Assembly: GCA_046290435.1 (NCBI GenBank)
Contig: JBKAGO010000070.1
Coordinates: forward strand, 62,001 to 126,000
Source of the DNA: CAVQUE01 sp046290435
GTDB lineage: Bacteria > Actinomycetota > Acidimicrobiia > Acidimicrobiales > UBA8592
Length of the DNA: 64,000 bases
Direction: 5' to 3'
Shown here: one piece after another, positions 42,307-51,305 of the stretch
Layout of the letters: the number at the start of each line of letters is the position of its first letter
How positions within the stretch are numbered: the stretch's first letter is position 1
Notes under the pieces: generated by a model
The model's database searches: none
What the model saw: only the letters and a program-made list of their open reading frames with translations
Told to the model about the DNA's origin: nothing
Position numbers and translations under genes: made by a program

Positions 42307-43212
42307 ATGGATCTCGACGACGTCATCGCCGCCTTCTCGGACCCCTCGGCCTCGGTCCCTGCAGTGATCGCCGATGCGTCGCGGCCGCGTCGTCTGCGCG
42401 ACGCGATCGAGCCGATCGCGATGCACTCGGTGTGGTCGCGCACCACCAACGATCGCCTGGCCGGCTTCGGCCTGGATTTCATGGGCTCGTACCTGCTCAG
42501 CCGGGCGTCGCTGCTCGGCGCGCCCGAACCCGGCGTCGTTGCCGCAGCGTTCGCGGTGTTCGAACCGGCGATGGTCGAGGCCGCCTATCAGCAGGCGCGC
42601 CACCTGGTCGGCGGCGACGAGCTGCTCGCTGCACGCGAGGAGGCGACGACCGTCAGCCTCACCGCCGTGCTCGGCGACGGCGAACTGCCGGCGATCGTCG
42701 AGGTCACCGATCGTCTCCAGGCGGCCGTCTCGGAGGCGGACGGCACGGGTCGGCCGCTGTTCTCCGGCCTCGCCGGCCGACGGTGGCCCGACGATCCGGT
42801 CGCCCGTCTGTGGCGTGCCTGCGAGCAGGCGCGGGAGCACCGCGGCGACAGCCACGTGGCCGTGTGCACCGCACGGGGACTCGGACCCGTCGAGATGAAC
42901 GTCCTCACCGAGCTCTGGCTCGACATGCCCCTCGGCAGCTACACGGCGACGCGGGGCTGGCCCGGCGAGGCCATCGACGCAGCGGTGGGCAGCCTGGAGG
43001 CGAGGGAAATGGTGTCCGACGGGCGACCGACCGACGCGGGACGGGCCTTCCGCGACGCCATCGAAGCCGACACCGACGCGCTCGAGCAGCCTGTCGTCGA
43101 CGGGCTCGGTCCCGACCCCGACGCCGTCATCGAACAGCTCGCCGCATGGTCGGACCGATGCGTCGCCGCAGGCGCATTCCCCGACAACCCGCACAAGCGC
43201 GCCGCCGGCTGA
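42307..43212 (+). CDS. SCO6745-family protein
   Basis: 301 residues. It resembles the SCO6745 family found throughout actinobacteria: RDAIEPIAMHSVWSRTTNDRLAGFGLDFMGSYLLSRASLLG, repeated alpha-helical parts and a C-terminal winged-helix-like segment (GWPGEAIDAAVGSLEAREMVSDG). These proteins often sit near MarR-type folds and have no known reaction. ATG 42307 or the GTG three bases upstream; TAGCGT lies six bases before. It ends 52 bases before tRNA-Lys. Confidence 0.7.
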   Translation: MDLDDVIAAFSDPSASVPAVIADASRPRRLRDAIEPIAMHSVWSRTTNDRLAGFGLDFMGSYLLSRASLLGAPEPGVVAAAFAVFEPAMVEAAYQQARHLVGGDELLAAREEATTVSLTAVLGDGELPAIVEVTDRLQAAVSEADGTGRPLFSGLAGRRWPDDPVARLWRACEQAREHRGDSHVAVCTARGLGPVEMNVLTELWLDMPLGSYTATRGWPGEAIDAAVGSLEAREMVSDGRPTDAGRAFRDAIEADTDALEQPVVDGLGPDPDAVIEQLAAWSDRCVAAGAFPDNPHKRAAG

Positions 43213-43264
43213 CCGACCGGGCGGAGGTGGCCGACAGGGCCGACCCGGCGAGTACGATCGCAGG

Positions 43265-43339
43265 GCCCTCGTAGCCAAGTCTGGTCACGGCAGCGGACTT
43301 TTAATCCGAAGATCGTGGGTTCGAATCCCACCGGGGGCA
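43265..43339 (+). tRNA. tRNA-Lys (anticodon TTT)
   Basis: Cloverleaf by eye: acceptor GCCCTCG/CGGGGGC with one T-G pair, D-stem GCC/GGC, anticodon stem GCGGA/TCCGA with an unpaired first position, loop CTTTTAA (anticodon TTT), variable loop AGATC, and T-arm GTGGG-TTCGAAT-CCCAC. Discriminator A at 43339. CCA is not encoded. Confidence 0.92.
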
Positions 43340-43388
43340 CTTTGCTTTCCACCTACCCACCCGGCGATCCCGCGTTGGCCGGACGGCT

Positions 43389-43996
43389 TCATGCGTCCAT
43401 CAGCTCCGGAATTCGGGTGTTGCGGTGGGGTAGGTACCGGGCCACGACCATCGCTGCGACGAGCGTGACCACGGCACCGGTCGCCATCGACCAGCCGACG
43501 CCGGTGACGAAGGCGTCTCGGCTCGCGTCGACCAGCGCCGCAGCCGTGGTGGACTGGCCGGCGGTCGCGATCGCGTCGGCGGTCTGGCGCGCGCCGGGCA
43601 GGGTGTCGGTGGTGATTGCCTGCGCGGCGCCGAGGCCGACGCCCAGGACCAGCATCGCGATGAGGATCGCTTGGCTGGAGGCATCGACATCCAGGGCATC
43701 CGCGAGCAGGCCGAGCCCGATCGCGGCGACCGCGAGTGAGCCTGCGGCCGGCCACTTGCGGCCGACTCGGGCGGCCAGCGCTGCACTCACCAACGATCCG
43801 AGCGCGACCGCGAGCACGAGGGGGATGAGGCGGGTTCCGACCATCAGGCTGCTGTATCCGGCGACGAGCTCGAGGTGCTGGGTCAGCAGGAACAGCGATC
43901 CGACCAGCGCGAAGTTGGTCAGTGCGCAGAGCGTCTTCCGGTGGGTGACGGCCCGTTGCCGTGCGGGCGCGCCGGAGCGCCCGACCCGGGCGAGGG
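43389..43996 (-). pseudogene. Truncated MFS transporter (DHA2/EmrB type), 3' part only
   Basis: About 200 codons encode the last helices of a drug-exporter-type MFS protein: TNFALVGSLFLLTQHLELVAGY, SLMVGTRLIPLVLAV, AIGLGLLADAL and GVGLGAAQAITTDTLPGARQ. The usual family length is about 480 residues. The N-terminal two thirds are missing; the frame runs back directly into the end of the 13E12 HNH gene at 43997. An internal ATG (43844) could start a short product, but this is most likely a remnant cut by insertion of the HNH element. Confidence 0.8.
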
Positions 43997-45391
43997 TCAG
44001 AGGATGCGGGTGCCGTCGGGGCGGTAGACGGCGAGGGTGCCGTCACCGAGGCGTTCGACGCGGTAGCCGTGGTTGCGGAGGCGGTTGTGGTGGCCGCAGC
44101 AGGGGCCGGCGTTGTCTTGGTTGGTGGGGCCGCCGTGGTCTGCGTGGGGGATGAGGTGGTCGATCTGGCAGTCGGTGACGGGGACCCAGCAGCCGGGCCA
44201 GTAGCAGGTGGTGGCGGTCATGCGGGCGGCGATGGCGGCGTTGTCGCGGAAGAGGCGCATCTTGCGGGATTGGTCGATGACGACGGAGCGTTCGTCGATG
44301 ACGACTCGGCGGACGTGGCCGATGAGGGCGGCGGCGATGGCGGTTGCGGGGTCGATGGGGTGGCCGTTCATCGATTCGCAGCGGTAGCCGGGTGGGAGCA
44401 GGCCGTCGGCGGGTGCCGCGCTGTCGTCGGGCCCGGGGGAGCCGGAGGCGTCGGCGGGGGTGATGTTTGGGGTGCCGGCGAGTTCGGCGGCGCGGTGGGC
44501 GAGCCAGTGGTCGAAGGTTCGGTGGTCGATCATCAGGTTGGTGATGACCTGGGATCCGGATTTTCCGGGGAGGGTGGAGGCGGCGCGGCGGGCCATTTCG
44601 AGCATGGCGTCGAAGCGGCGTTGGTTGGGGGTGCGAGCCAGGTCGGCGACGGAGATGTCGTCGCGGCCGAGGCGTTGTTTGGCTTCGGCCCAGTCGAGCT
44701 CGAATTGTTCGGCGACGAAGCGGTCGAAGATGGTGGAGAGTTCGGCGCCGTCGTTGGCGGCGCAGCCGCCGGTGATGGTCCAGGACTTGTCGTAGTCCTG
44801 GCCGATGCGGAGATCGCGGTTGGCGTGGGTGCGTTGGAAGCGGTCGGTGGTGCCGTCTTGGTCCATGAGGTCGGCCCAGTCGCGTACGGTGCGGTCGAAG
44901 TCGCGGTAGTCGACGGTCGGGTCGGTGGCGAGGGCCGTGAACTGTCCGTCGGCGTCGATGACGTGGCTGCGGATGCGTTCGTTGGCGAAGGCTCGGGCGA
45001 TGACGGCGACCTGGTCGGCCGAGACGAGGCCTGCTTCGAACGCGGCGGCCATGGTGGGCATGTGGCGCAGGGCCCGGGCGCTCTGGTCGCGGGTGCGGGC
45101 GGAGGCCTCGGAGAGCCGGCCGAGGTGGCGGACCATGATCTTGGCGGATTTGTGGCCGTCGAGGCGGTGGGTGCCGGAGCGGTCGATGGCGTCGACCATC
45201 TTCACGCGGACGGCGTCGATGCGTCGGGCCTGGGATTCGAATGCCTGGACCAGGATGCGGGCGGCGTGGCCGTCGGTGGGGGTGACGCCGGCGGCGAGGA
45301 TCTGGTCGAGGCCGGCGACGACCTGCGCGAGCCCGGCGGCGAACGATGGGCCGCACGGGGGGTCGAGTTCGGTGGCCGCAGTCCGATCCAT
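43997..45391 (-). CDS. 13E12-repeat-family HNH endonuclease (DUF222)
   Basis: 464 residues. A long helical DUF222 domain (residues about 10-330) precedes a zinc HNH nuclease: CYWPGCWVPVTDCQIDHLIPHADHGGPT and CCGHHNRLRNHGYR contain the Cys ligands and D-H of the active site. It ends in VYRPDGTRIL. Genes of this kind are repeated in mycobacteria as REP13E12 and are induced by DNA damage. A perfect SOS box lies in front of ATG 45391. The gene has displaced the 5' part of an MFS gene and is near a tRNA, which fits a mobile origin. Confidence 0.9.
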   Translation of the reverse strand: MDRTAATELDPPCGPSFAAGLAQVVAGLDQILAAGVTPTDGHAARILVQAFESQARRIDAVRVKMVDAIDRSGTHRLDGHKSAKIMVRHLGRLSEASARTRDQSARALRHMPTMAAAFEAGLVSADQVAVIARAFANERIRSHVIDADGQFTALATDPTVDYRDFDRTVRDWADLMDQDGTTDRFQRTHANRDLRIGQDYDKSWTITGGCAANDGAELSTIFDRFVAEQFELDWAEAKQRLGRDDISVADLARTPNQRRFDAMLEMARRAASTLPGKSGSQVITNLMIDHRTFDHWLAHRAAELAGTPNITPADASGSPGPDDSAAPADGLLPPGYRCESMNGHPIDPATAIAAALIGHVRRVVIDERSVVIDQSRKMRLFRDNAAIAARMTATTCYWPGCWVPVTDCQIDHLIPHADHGGPTNQDNAGPCCGHHNRLRNHGYRVERLGDGTLAVYRPDGTRIL

Positions 45392-45395
45392 TTAT

Positions 45396-45409
45396 CGAAC
45401 ATTAGTTCG
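45396..45409. promoter_or_regulatory. LexA (SOS) box
   Basis: CGAACATTAGTTCG is a perfect CGAAC-N4-GTTCG palindrome, the actinobacterial LexA site. It ends five bases before the HNH gene's ATG, so LexA would block its transcription. Confidence 0.8.
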
Positions 45410-45536
45410 GGGGTATGACAACGAAGCCCGAGAAGGGCGGTCAGGGGAAAGAAAACCCTGGAACCGACCGAGAGGTGCCAAGAGGCCACGGTTCACCACG
45501 GCGCGATGGCGCCGGTTCGGCTGGCGCGCACGGTTC

Positions 45537-45564
45537 TCGGGCTTCGGGCTTCGGGCTTCGGGCT
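45537..45564 (+). repeat. 7-bp tandem repeat (TCGGGCT x4)
   Basis: Four perfect TCGGGCT units in the 277-bp gap between the HNH gene and the membrane protein gene. No gene is seen in this gap; the longer + strand frames across it have no recognisable domain. Confidence 0.8.
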
Positions 45565-45668
45565 TCGACTTCGGTGGCGGGCTTCTTGGCCGGCGGCTTC
45601 TCCTCGTGGCGGCCCCGCCGACCCCCATCGCCAGGATGTCCACTGCCTCGACAGCGTCTGGACAGGGC

Positions 45669-47414
45669 TCAGCCCCGGTCGGTTGTCCGCCGGATCGCCC
45701 ACAGTTCCGCCAGGTTCCAGAAGAACAACGCCAGCGCGGCCGACAGGGAGGCTGCACCGAAGACGAGTGACCCGATGCGGGTCGCCTCGCCGAGTGCGAA
45801 CACGACGATGAGGACGGCGACCGCCTCGAGCAGCGCCACCCGTAGCGCCGTCGCCACTCGCCCATGGGCGAGCTGTTCCATCGGCACGACGACTCCGATC
45901 GCGACCAGCGCGACCGTCACGACACCGATGCGGTCGCTGATCACGACCAGGCCCAGGCAGGCGAGCAGCGCGGGGACGGTCAGCGCCGCCCATGCTCCGA
46001 CGACCCACCGTCCACGGGTGGCGTCGGGAAGTGGCGCCGCAGGGCGGCGCAGGTGATCACGGAGCTCGTCGTGGCGTAGCTGACCGAGCTCGATGCGCTG
46101 TCGTAGATCGGCCAGCTCGGTTCGTTGACGGAGCAGCTCGGTCATCCGGGCGCTCTCGGAGTCCATCTCCTTGGCGCTCGGGCTCTGCCGGAGCAGCGGG
46201 AGCAGACGGCCGACGCGGCGCACCTCGGTGTCCAGCTCCTCGAGGGCCATGTCGATCTTGTCGAGGTTGACACGACGGGCCATCGCCGACGGCGGCGGCG
46301 TGCCGTGCAGCCCGGCCATGCCCAACGGGTCGGCCCACGAAGGTCGCACCTCGCCACGCCGATCGAACTTCGGTCCCGACGGGCCGCGCTCGCCCTGCAG
46401 CGGATCGCCGGTGTCGAGCCCCCAGAGGCCCCGGTAGCGGTCGGCCCACGCCGGCGAAGCCAGACAACGCAGCTCGGCGTCGCGGACGACCTCGCCGTCG
46501 CCGCCGGCCGAATCGATGAACGGCACCCCCAGCACCGGACCGGGCCCGTGCGGCTCGACGTCGGGGAGCGCGAGCGTCCGGCGGACGAACGAGCGGGCAC
46601 GCAGGGCCCAGCGCAGGCTCGGTACGTCGACCGTCGTGACGTAGTCGCCCGGTCGGAAGAACATCGCATGGGAACCCGCAGCCACATAGAGCACGGGTCG
46701 GTTGCCACGCTTGTCGACCTCGGGGTCGTCCCAGTGACGCCGCAGGTCGGCGCCACGCAGCTCGTGGTTCGTCGTCGCCACCCAGATCGGCCGATCCGTG
46801 GCCGGGTCGCAGTAGATCCAGGCCTGCTCCCAATCGGCCTCGTGGTCGTTGAGCCCCCGATAACTGGTGCGCCAGTCGTTCATCACGTAGAACCAGGCGT
46901 AGTGCAGCACGACCCACTCCCCGGCCCGCACCACGCGGCCGTAGGTCACCCGCTCGGCGTGCAGTCCCAGCTCGTCGGCCTTGGCGGCCGCTGCCGCTGC
47001 GGTCCGTCGGGGCGTGCACGGCCGGATCCAGACCGACAACTGGAACAGCGCATCGAGGAACCGGGCGAACAGGCCGACCAGACCCAGCCTCGACGACCGC
47101 ACGCGGCGGGCGATCCTGCGCGCTTCGCTGCTCAACGGCCCCTTCAGCTCCGCCTCGGCGACGAAACGCAGGTAGGTGCCGCTGCTCCAACGTTCGTCCA
47201 GCGCGTCGGCGCGGACGCCGTCGACGAGGGTGCCGCCGTCGACCAGAGTGCTCGCCTGCACGTAGCCCTCGACCGCGCAGGGCCGGAAGAGCTCACGGGC
47301 GTCGAGGCACAGGATCGGCGCATGCCGTTTCAGGAGGTGCTGATCACGAGTGCTCGCGGCCGATGTCGCCGACCGCGCGTCGGAGGCCGCCGTGTGGAGC
47401 CCCGTGGCCGTCAC
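45669..47414 (-). CDS. Large hypothetical membrane-associated protein (weakly Vps62-like)
   Basis: 581 residues. The central part (about 120-330) reads VVLHYAWFYVMNDW, LNDHEADWEQAWIYCD and RPVLYVAAGSHAMFFRPGDY, which recalls the HE-DWE...GSHA pattern of Vps62/DUF946 beta-sandwich proteins; this is a weak, by-eye match. Residues 385-460 form a predicted coiled coil (DKIDMALEELDTEVRRVGRL, RQRTELADLRQRIELGQL). Four membrane helices close the protein (about 470-570). GTG 47414 overlaps the stop of the glycosyltransferase gene (GTGA), so the two are coupled. Function is unknown. Confidence 0.65.
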   Translation of the reverse strand: MTATGLHTAASDARSATSAASTRDQHLLKRHAPILCLDARELFRPCAVEGYVQASTLVDGGTLVDGVRADALDERWSSGTYLRFVAEAELKGPLSSEARRIARRVRSSRLGLVGLFARFLDALFQLSVWIRPCTPRRTAAAAAAKADELGLHAERVTYGRVVRAGEWVVLHYAWFYVMNDWRTSYRGLNDHEADWEQAWIYCDPATDRPIWVATTNHELRGADLRRHWDDPEVDKRGNRPVLYVAAGSHAMFFRPGDYVTTVDVPSLRWALRARSFVRRTLALPDVEPHGPGPVLGVPFIDSAGGDGEVVRDAELRCLASPAWADRYRGLWGLDTGDPLQGERGPSGPKFDRRGEVRPSWADPLGMAGLHGTPPPSAMARRVNLDKIDMALEELDTEVRRVGRLLPLLRQSPSAKEMDSESARMTELLRQRTELADLRQRIELGQLRHDELRDHLRRPAAPLPDATRGRWVVGAWAALTVPALLACLGLVVISDRIGVVTVALVAIGVVVPMEQLAHGRVATALRVALLEAVAVLIVVFALGEATRIGSLVFGAASLSAALALFFWNLAELWAIRRTTDRG

Positions 47415-48154
47415 GACGTGGCCTGGTCCTGCGAGGCGACCGCCGGGGCCTGACGCCAGTATCCCCAGTCGCTGCGGCGCACCGTGTCGCCGAACAGCCC
47501 GAAGTACAGAGCCGTGTTGCGGATCGCCCCGTGCGCGATCTTGCGCGCAAGGCCCGCCTCCAGTCGACGGTGGTCGAAGGAGAGGACCGTGAGGTCGCGT
47601 GCGAAGGCAACCGAGTAACGCGAGCGGGCGATCCGGAACATCAGCTCGGTGTCCTCGTTCACCGACAGGGCCGGGTCGAACCCGCCGACCTCGTCGAGTG
47701 CGTCGGCACGAACGAGCATGTTCGAACCGCTGGCGGCGGGGATCCCCAACCCCGAGAGCAACCGCTGACCCCGGACGAACCAGCGGTGATACCGATCGAA
47801 GCCGTCGGACGTCGATTTCGTGCCGACCACGCCGCCGGTGTCCTCGCCGACGACGAGCCCCTCGAGCTCCGAGAAGTACGTCGGCGCGAACACGACATCC
47901 GCGTCGGCGAACAGTAGCCACGGCGTGACGGCGGCATCGCTGCCGATCTGACGGGCGACCGGGATGTTCGTCCGGGCCCGGATGACCTCCGCCGACGGAC
48001 GCATCTCGGCGATCACGTCCGGCGTGGCGTCATCGCTCGAATCGACCACCACCAGCGCGATGTCGTCGGGGATCGACGCCAGGAAGCGCCCGATGTTGTC
48101 GGCTTCGTTCTTCGTCGGAACGATGACGGTGACGTCGCTTCGGGGGATCCTCAT
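47411..48154 (-). CDS. Family 2 glycosyltransferase
   Basis: 247 residues with a GT-A fold: VTVIVPTKNEADNIGRFLASI at the start, the DXD-like FADADVVF for metal and nucleotide sugar, SGSNMLVRADALDEVGGFD and NEDTELMFRIARSR as the acceptor region. It most resembles polyprenyl-phosphate or mycofactocin-type sugar transferases, but the donor is not known. No membrane helix is evident. ATG 48154. It is the first gene of a pair with the Vps62-like membrane protein. Confidence 0.85.
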   Translation of the reverse strand: MRIPRSDVTVIVPTKNEADNIGRFLASIPDDIALVVVDSSDDATPDVIAEMRPSAEVIRARTNIPVARQIGSDAAVTPWLLFADADVVFAPTYFSELEGLVVGEDTGGVVGTKSTSDGFDRYHRWFVRGQRLLSGLGIPAASGSNMLVRADALDEVGGFDPALSVNEDTELMFRIARSRYSVAFARDLTVLSFDHRRLEAGLARKIAHGAIRNTALYFGLFGDTVRRSDWGYWRQAPAVASQDQATS

Positions 48155-48252
48155 ACGGCTGGCACCAGGATGCGAATCCGGTCGCGATCGGTCACCCTTA
48201 CAGAGTTGTCATTCGCAGATGGATCACGCCTTCACATGGCGTTGCGCGCCGG

Positions 48253-50169
48253 TTACGGGTCGGAGAATCTCAGAGCGTGGACGCCCGTCTCGGAGCTCCA
48301 CGCCATGATCGGACGACCATCCGGCTGCGGCGCTGCCTGCGGATCGATCCCCGCCATGGTCGCGTAGCGGGTGGGATCGCCGATCAGCGCACGCCGGCCC
48401 CCGGCATCGCTCTCCTCGATCGGGCAGCACACGTACAACGCCCAACCTCTCGGCTGCAGCGACGTGACGATCTCCGACGATTCCGTCGCCTCGCCGGAGC
48501 GCCAGTCGTAGACGAGATACCGATCGCCCAGCTCGAGGCGGCCCGGGACCGCGTCGTCGACCTCGGCGAGGTGCAACGCCACCACGTAGCGCCACGGGCC
48601 GATGCGGGCCTCGGCCCAGGTGGCGAGCGACACCGCATCGGAATCGAAGAACGAGGCATCCGTCAGCGCGAGCGGGGTGTCGGTCGTCGCGATCGACCCG
48701 TCGGGAAGGCAGAGCCGTCGCACGACCGACACGTCGGTGCAGCCGATCCGATCCCCGATACCCACGACACCGCCCGAGAGCCCGGCGAGCACGGACTCGG
48801 CCTCGGCATGGCGATCGCCGTCGAAGCCGCTCGAACCCGCCTCGCTCGCAGTGAAGAAGCAGTCCTTGAAGACGGGAACGCCGAGCGCGCCGGCGAGTCG
48901 ATTGACCGTGAGGTACCAGCGCCAGAGACGAGCGGGGTCGTCTTCGATGCGGTAGTCGTCGCCGCTCCGCACCGCGACCACCCGGTCGAGCCCGACCGCG
49001 GCGATCATGTCCGCGGGGGTCGCCATGCACCAGATGACGACCATGCCGGCGGCGGCTGCGGCGTCGTTCAGCGCGGCGAGCCACTGCTGCGCCCGCGCCG
49101 GGGCAGCTCGGAGCTCGCGCACACCGAACCACGTCATGACCATCCAGTCCTGCTCCAGGCAGACCGCTCCCCAACGACGAGCGTCCTCGAACCACCGGTG
49201 GAAGAACCCGGTGTCCGCCGGATGGGCGACCAGCTCGCTCCACCATTGCCCGTCCTCGACGTAGGGCGACGTCGTCGCGATGTGTCGGCTGTGGAGCACC
49301 AGGGGTCGGTCGCCGAGGCGAGCCGCCAGATGCTCGATGCCCTCGGGGAGCACATCGGGCCTGGGTTGCCACTCGAGCATCCCGGTGGGCGGCACCTGGT
49401 CGAGTTCGGCATCCGCGGCGTCGATCGCCACGACCGGGCGGGTGATCTCGTGTGGGTAGAACCACGAATCGAGCTCGACCGCGCCGATCGTCACCCCGAG
49501 TTCGTCCAGCTCGTCGATCTTCGTGGCGATGGAGTCGCCGATGGTCAGGTCGGGCTCTCGCCGGTACCAGTAGGCCGCGCCGTTGTCCGTCCAGTACGAC
49601 AACCACCGCCGGAGCGGATGGTCGGCGCCGGGTCGATCGACCGGGTTCTGCTCACGGAGGAGTCGTCCCCAGGCATCGAAGCACGCTTCGACCGAGGAAC
49701 CCTCGAAGATGCCGAGGGTGGTGACCGTACCTGCGGGGACCTGGTCGAGATCGCCGTGCCACCCCCATCGCAGGAGGGGCTCGCCTCCCAGGTCCTGGTC
49801 GACGGCGATGATCTGTTCGTGCCACGAGTCGAGCGGCGCCAGCAGGCACACGTCGGAGCCCGACCGCAGCACGACCGGGATGGTCGAGTGGGGCGAGTTC
49901 ACGTTGGAGGCCGGGCTCCAGTCGATGGGTCGACCGGTTCCGCCGCGCACCGGCATGGCGAACTGAGCGAACGAGAATCCAACGAAGTCCACGACTCCAC
50001 CGGAGGGCGCGACCTCGAGTTCGACGCAGACGGCCGGCGAGGCGAATACGCCGGTCGCAACGCCGCTGAGGTCGACCTCGGCCCGCAGCACGAGGCGGTC
50101 GCCGAGATCCTCGAAGCGCACACCGCTCGGGACGGTCGGCCGCAGCTCCCGGATCAGACGTCGGTCCAT
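48253..50169 (-). CDS. Putative glycoside hydrolase (melibiase-like barrel)
   Basis: 638 residues, apparently cytoplasmic. An N-terminal beta-domain (1-190) is followed by what looks like a (beta/alpha)8 barrel: RRWLSYWTDNGAAYWYRREPD, GVTIGAVELDSWFYPH, PLVLHSRHIA, AVCLEQDWMVMTWFG and VVIWCMATPADM. The Asp residues after the strands could be catalytic. The overall order resembles clan GH-D and raffinose-synthase-like proteins, but I cannot place it in a family. It is divergent from the GH130 gene, so the two probably act on the same glycan. ATG 50169. Confidence 0.6.
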   Translation of the reverse strand: MDRRLIRELRPTVPSGVRFEDLGDRLVLRAEVDLSGVATGVFASPAVCVELEVAPSGGVVDFVGFSFAQFAMPVRGGTGRPIDWSPASNVNSPHSTIPVVLRSGSDVCLLAPLDSWHEQIIAVDQDLGGEPLLRWGWHGDLDQVPAGTVTTLGIFEGSSVEACFDAWGRLLREQNPVDRPGADHPLRRWLSYWTDNGAAYWYRREPDLTIGDSIATKIDELDELGVTIGAVELDSWFYPHEITRPVVAIDAADAELDQVPPTGMLEWQPRPDVLPEGIEHLAARLGDRPLVLHSRHIATTSPYVEDGQWWSELVAHPADTGFFHRWFEDARRWGAVCLEQDWMVMTWFGVRELRAAPARAQQWLAALNDAAAAAGMVVIWCMATPADMIAAVGLDRVVAVRSGDDYRIEDDPARLWRWYLTVNRLAGALGVPVFKDCFFTASEAGSSGFDGDRHAEAESVLAGLSGGVVGIGDRIGCTDVSVVRRLCLPDGSIATTDTPLALTDASFFDSDAVSLATWAEARIGPWRYVVALHLAEVDDAVPGRLELGDRYLVYDWRSGEATESSEIVTSLQPRGWALYVCCPIEESDAGGRRALIGDPTRYATMAGIDPQAAPQPDGRPIMAWSSETGVHALRFSDP

Positions 50170-50270
50170 CGCCAGATTCTGGCCTCGATGCGGGTGGGTC
50201 GTGTGGCGTCGAGATGAACATCAGCCGACGTCGCCGCGGGTCGTCGCGTCGGTCTGGGACGATGGCGGCG

Positions 50271-51305
50271 ATGCAATCGCCCCTGCGGCGCGACGGCGCC
50301 AACCCGATCCTGACCGCCGACTCCTTCGCCCCTGACTGCGTCCTCGTGTCCAACCCCGGGGTCGCCGTCCTCGGCGACACGTTGCTGATGGCCATCAGGG
50401 TCGATCACGGACGGGTCGCAGACCCGAACATCGACGGCACCACCATCGCGTTCGCATCGAGCCCCGACGACGGCACGACCTGGACGCTCGACGCCGTGCC
50501 GGCGATCGACCGCGTCGCCGCGCTGGAGATCCTCGTGCCCGCCGAGCCGCACCGGGATCTCGCCGACGAGCTGTGGCGGGTCTACGACCCTCGTCTCACA
50601 TCGATCGAGGTCGACGGATCCACACAGCTGGCACTGTGCCTCGCCGTCGACACCACCCACGGGCTCCGTCCCGCCCTGCTCACGAGCCCCGACGCCCGGA
50701 CCTGGCGGTGCCGCTATCTGGGACCCCCCGACGACCGGAACCATGTGGTGTTCCCCGAGCGCGTCGACGGATCCTGGTGGCGTCTGACCCGACCGATGCA
50801 CGACTACGGCGGTCCGGCGCTCGGCGCCGGCCGGTACGAGATCTGGGTCCAGCGGTCGCCCGATCTCGAGCACTGGGGCCACGATCGCGTGGTGCTCGAC
50901 CCGGATCGCCTCGGCGCGGCACACGTGAAGATCGGCCCGGGGCCACCACCGGTGCGCACGCCGGCCGGTTGGCTGTGCCTCACCCACCTCGTGTCGACAG
51001 CGGGTTCGCCGGATCGTCGCGGCTGGGAGGAGCGCTGGGACAAGACGTACACGATCGGGGCGATGCTGCTCGACCTCGACGACCCATCGCGGCTGCTGGC
51101 CGTGGCCCCGGCGTCCCTGCTCGAGCCGACCGCTCCCTACGAGCGCACCGGCTACCGCCACGACGTGGTCTTCGCGACCGGATGCCACCTGCGTGGCGAC
51201 ACGCTGGACGTGTACTACGGCGCCGCCGACACGGTCGTCGCCCGTGCGTCTGCGGCGGTGGAGGAGATCGTCGAGTTCGTGCTCAGCGGCCGTCGGAGCG
51301 ACTGA
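50271..51305 (+). CDS. GH130-family glycoside phosphorylase/hydrolase
   Basis: 344 residues; a five-bladed beta-propeller of the GH130 family, which phosphorolyses or hydrolyses beta-mannosides. Signature elements are NPGVAVLGDTLLMAIRVDHG, YDPRLTSIEVDG, NHVVFPERVDGSWWRLTRP, HVKIGPGPPPVRTPAGWLCL and YYGAADTVVARA. The blades bring together Asp and Arg residues for phosphate or water. ATG 50271 is preferred because GACGAT is seven bases before; ATG 50262 is an alternative. Its 3' end overlaps the convergent patatin gene by 23 bp. Confidence 0.87.
   Translation: MQSPLRRDGANPILTADSFAPDCVLVSNPGVAVLGDTLLMAIRVDHGRVADPNIDGTTIAFASSPDDGTTWTLDAVPAIDRVAALEILVPAEPHRDLADELWRVYDPRLTSIEVDGSTQLALCLAVDTTHGLRPALLTSPDARTWRCRYLGPPDDRNHVVFPERVDGSWWRLTRPMHDYGGPALGAGRYEIWVQRSPDLEHWGHDRVVLDPDRLGAAHVKIGPGPPPVRTPAGWLCLTHLVSTAGSPDRRGWEERWDKTYTIGAMLLDLDDPSRLLAVAPASLLEPTAPYERTGYRHDVVFATGCHLRGDTLDVYYGAADTVVARASAAVEEIVEFVLSGRRSD

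Noticed and set aside
45415..46056. Plus-strand open frame in the gap after the HNH gene
   Set aside because: It runs over the 7-bp repeat and then antisense to the membrane protein gene; there is no domain and no start signal.
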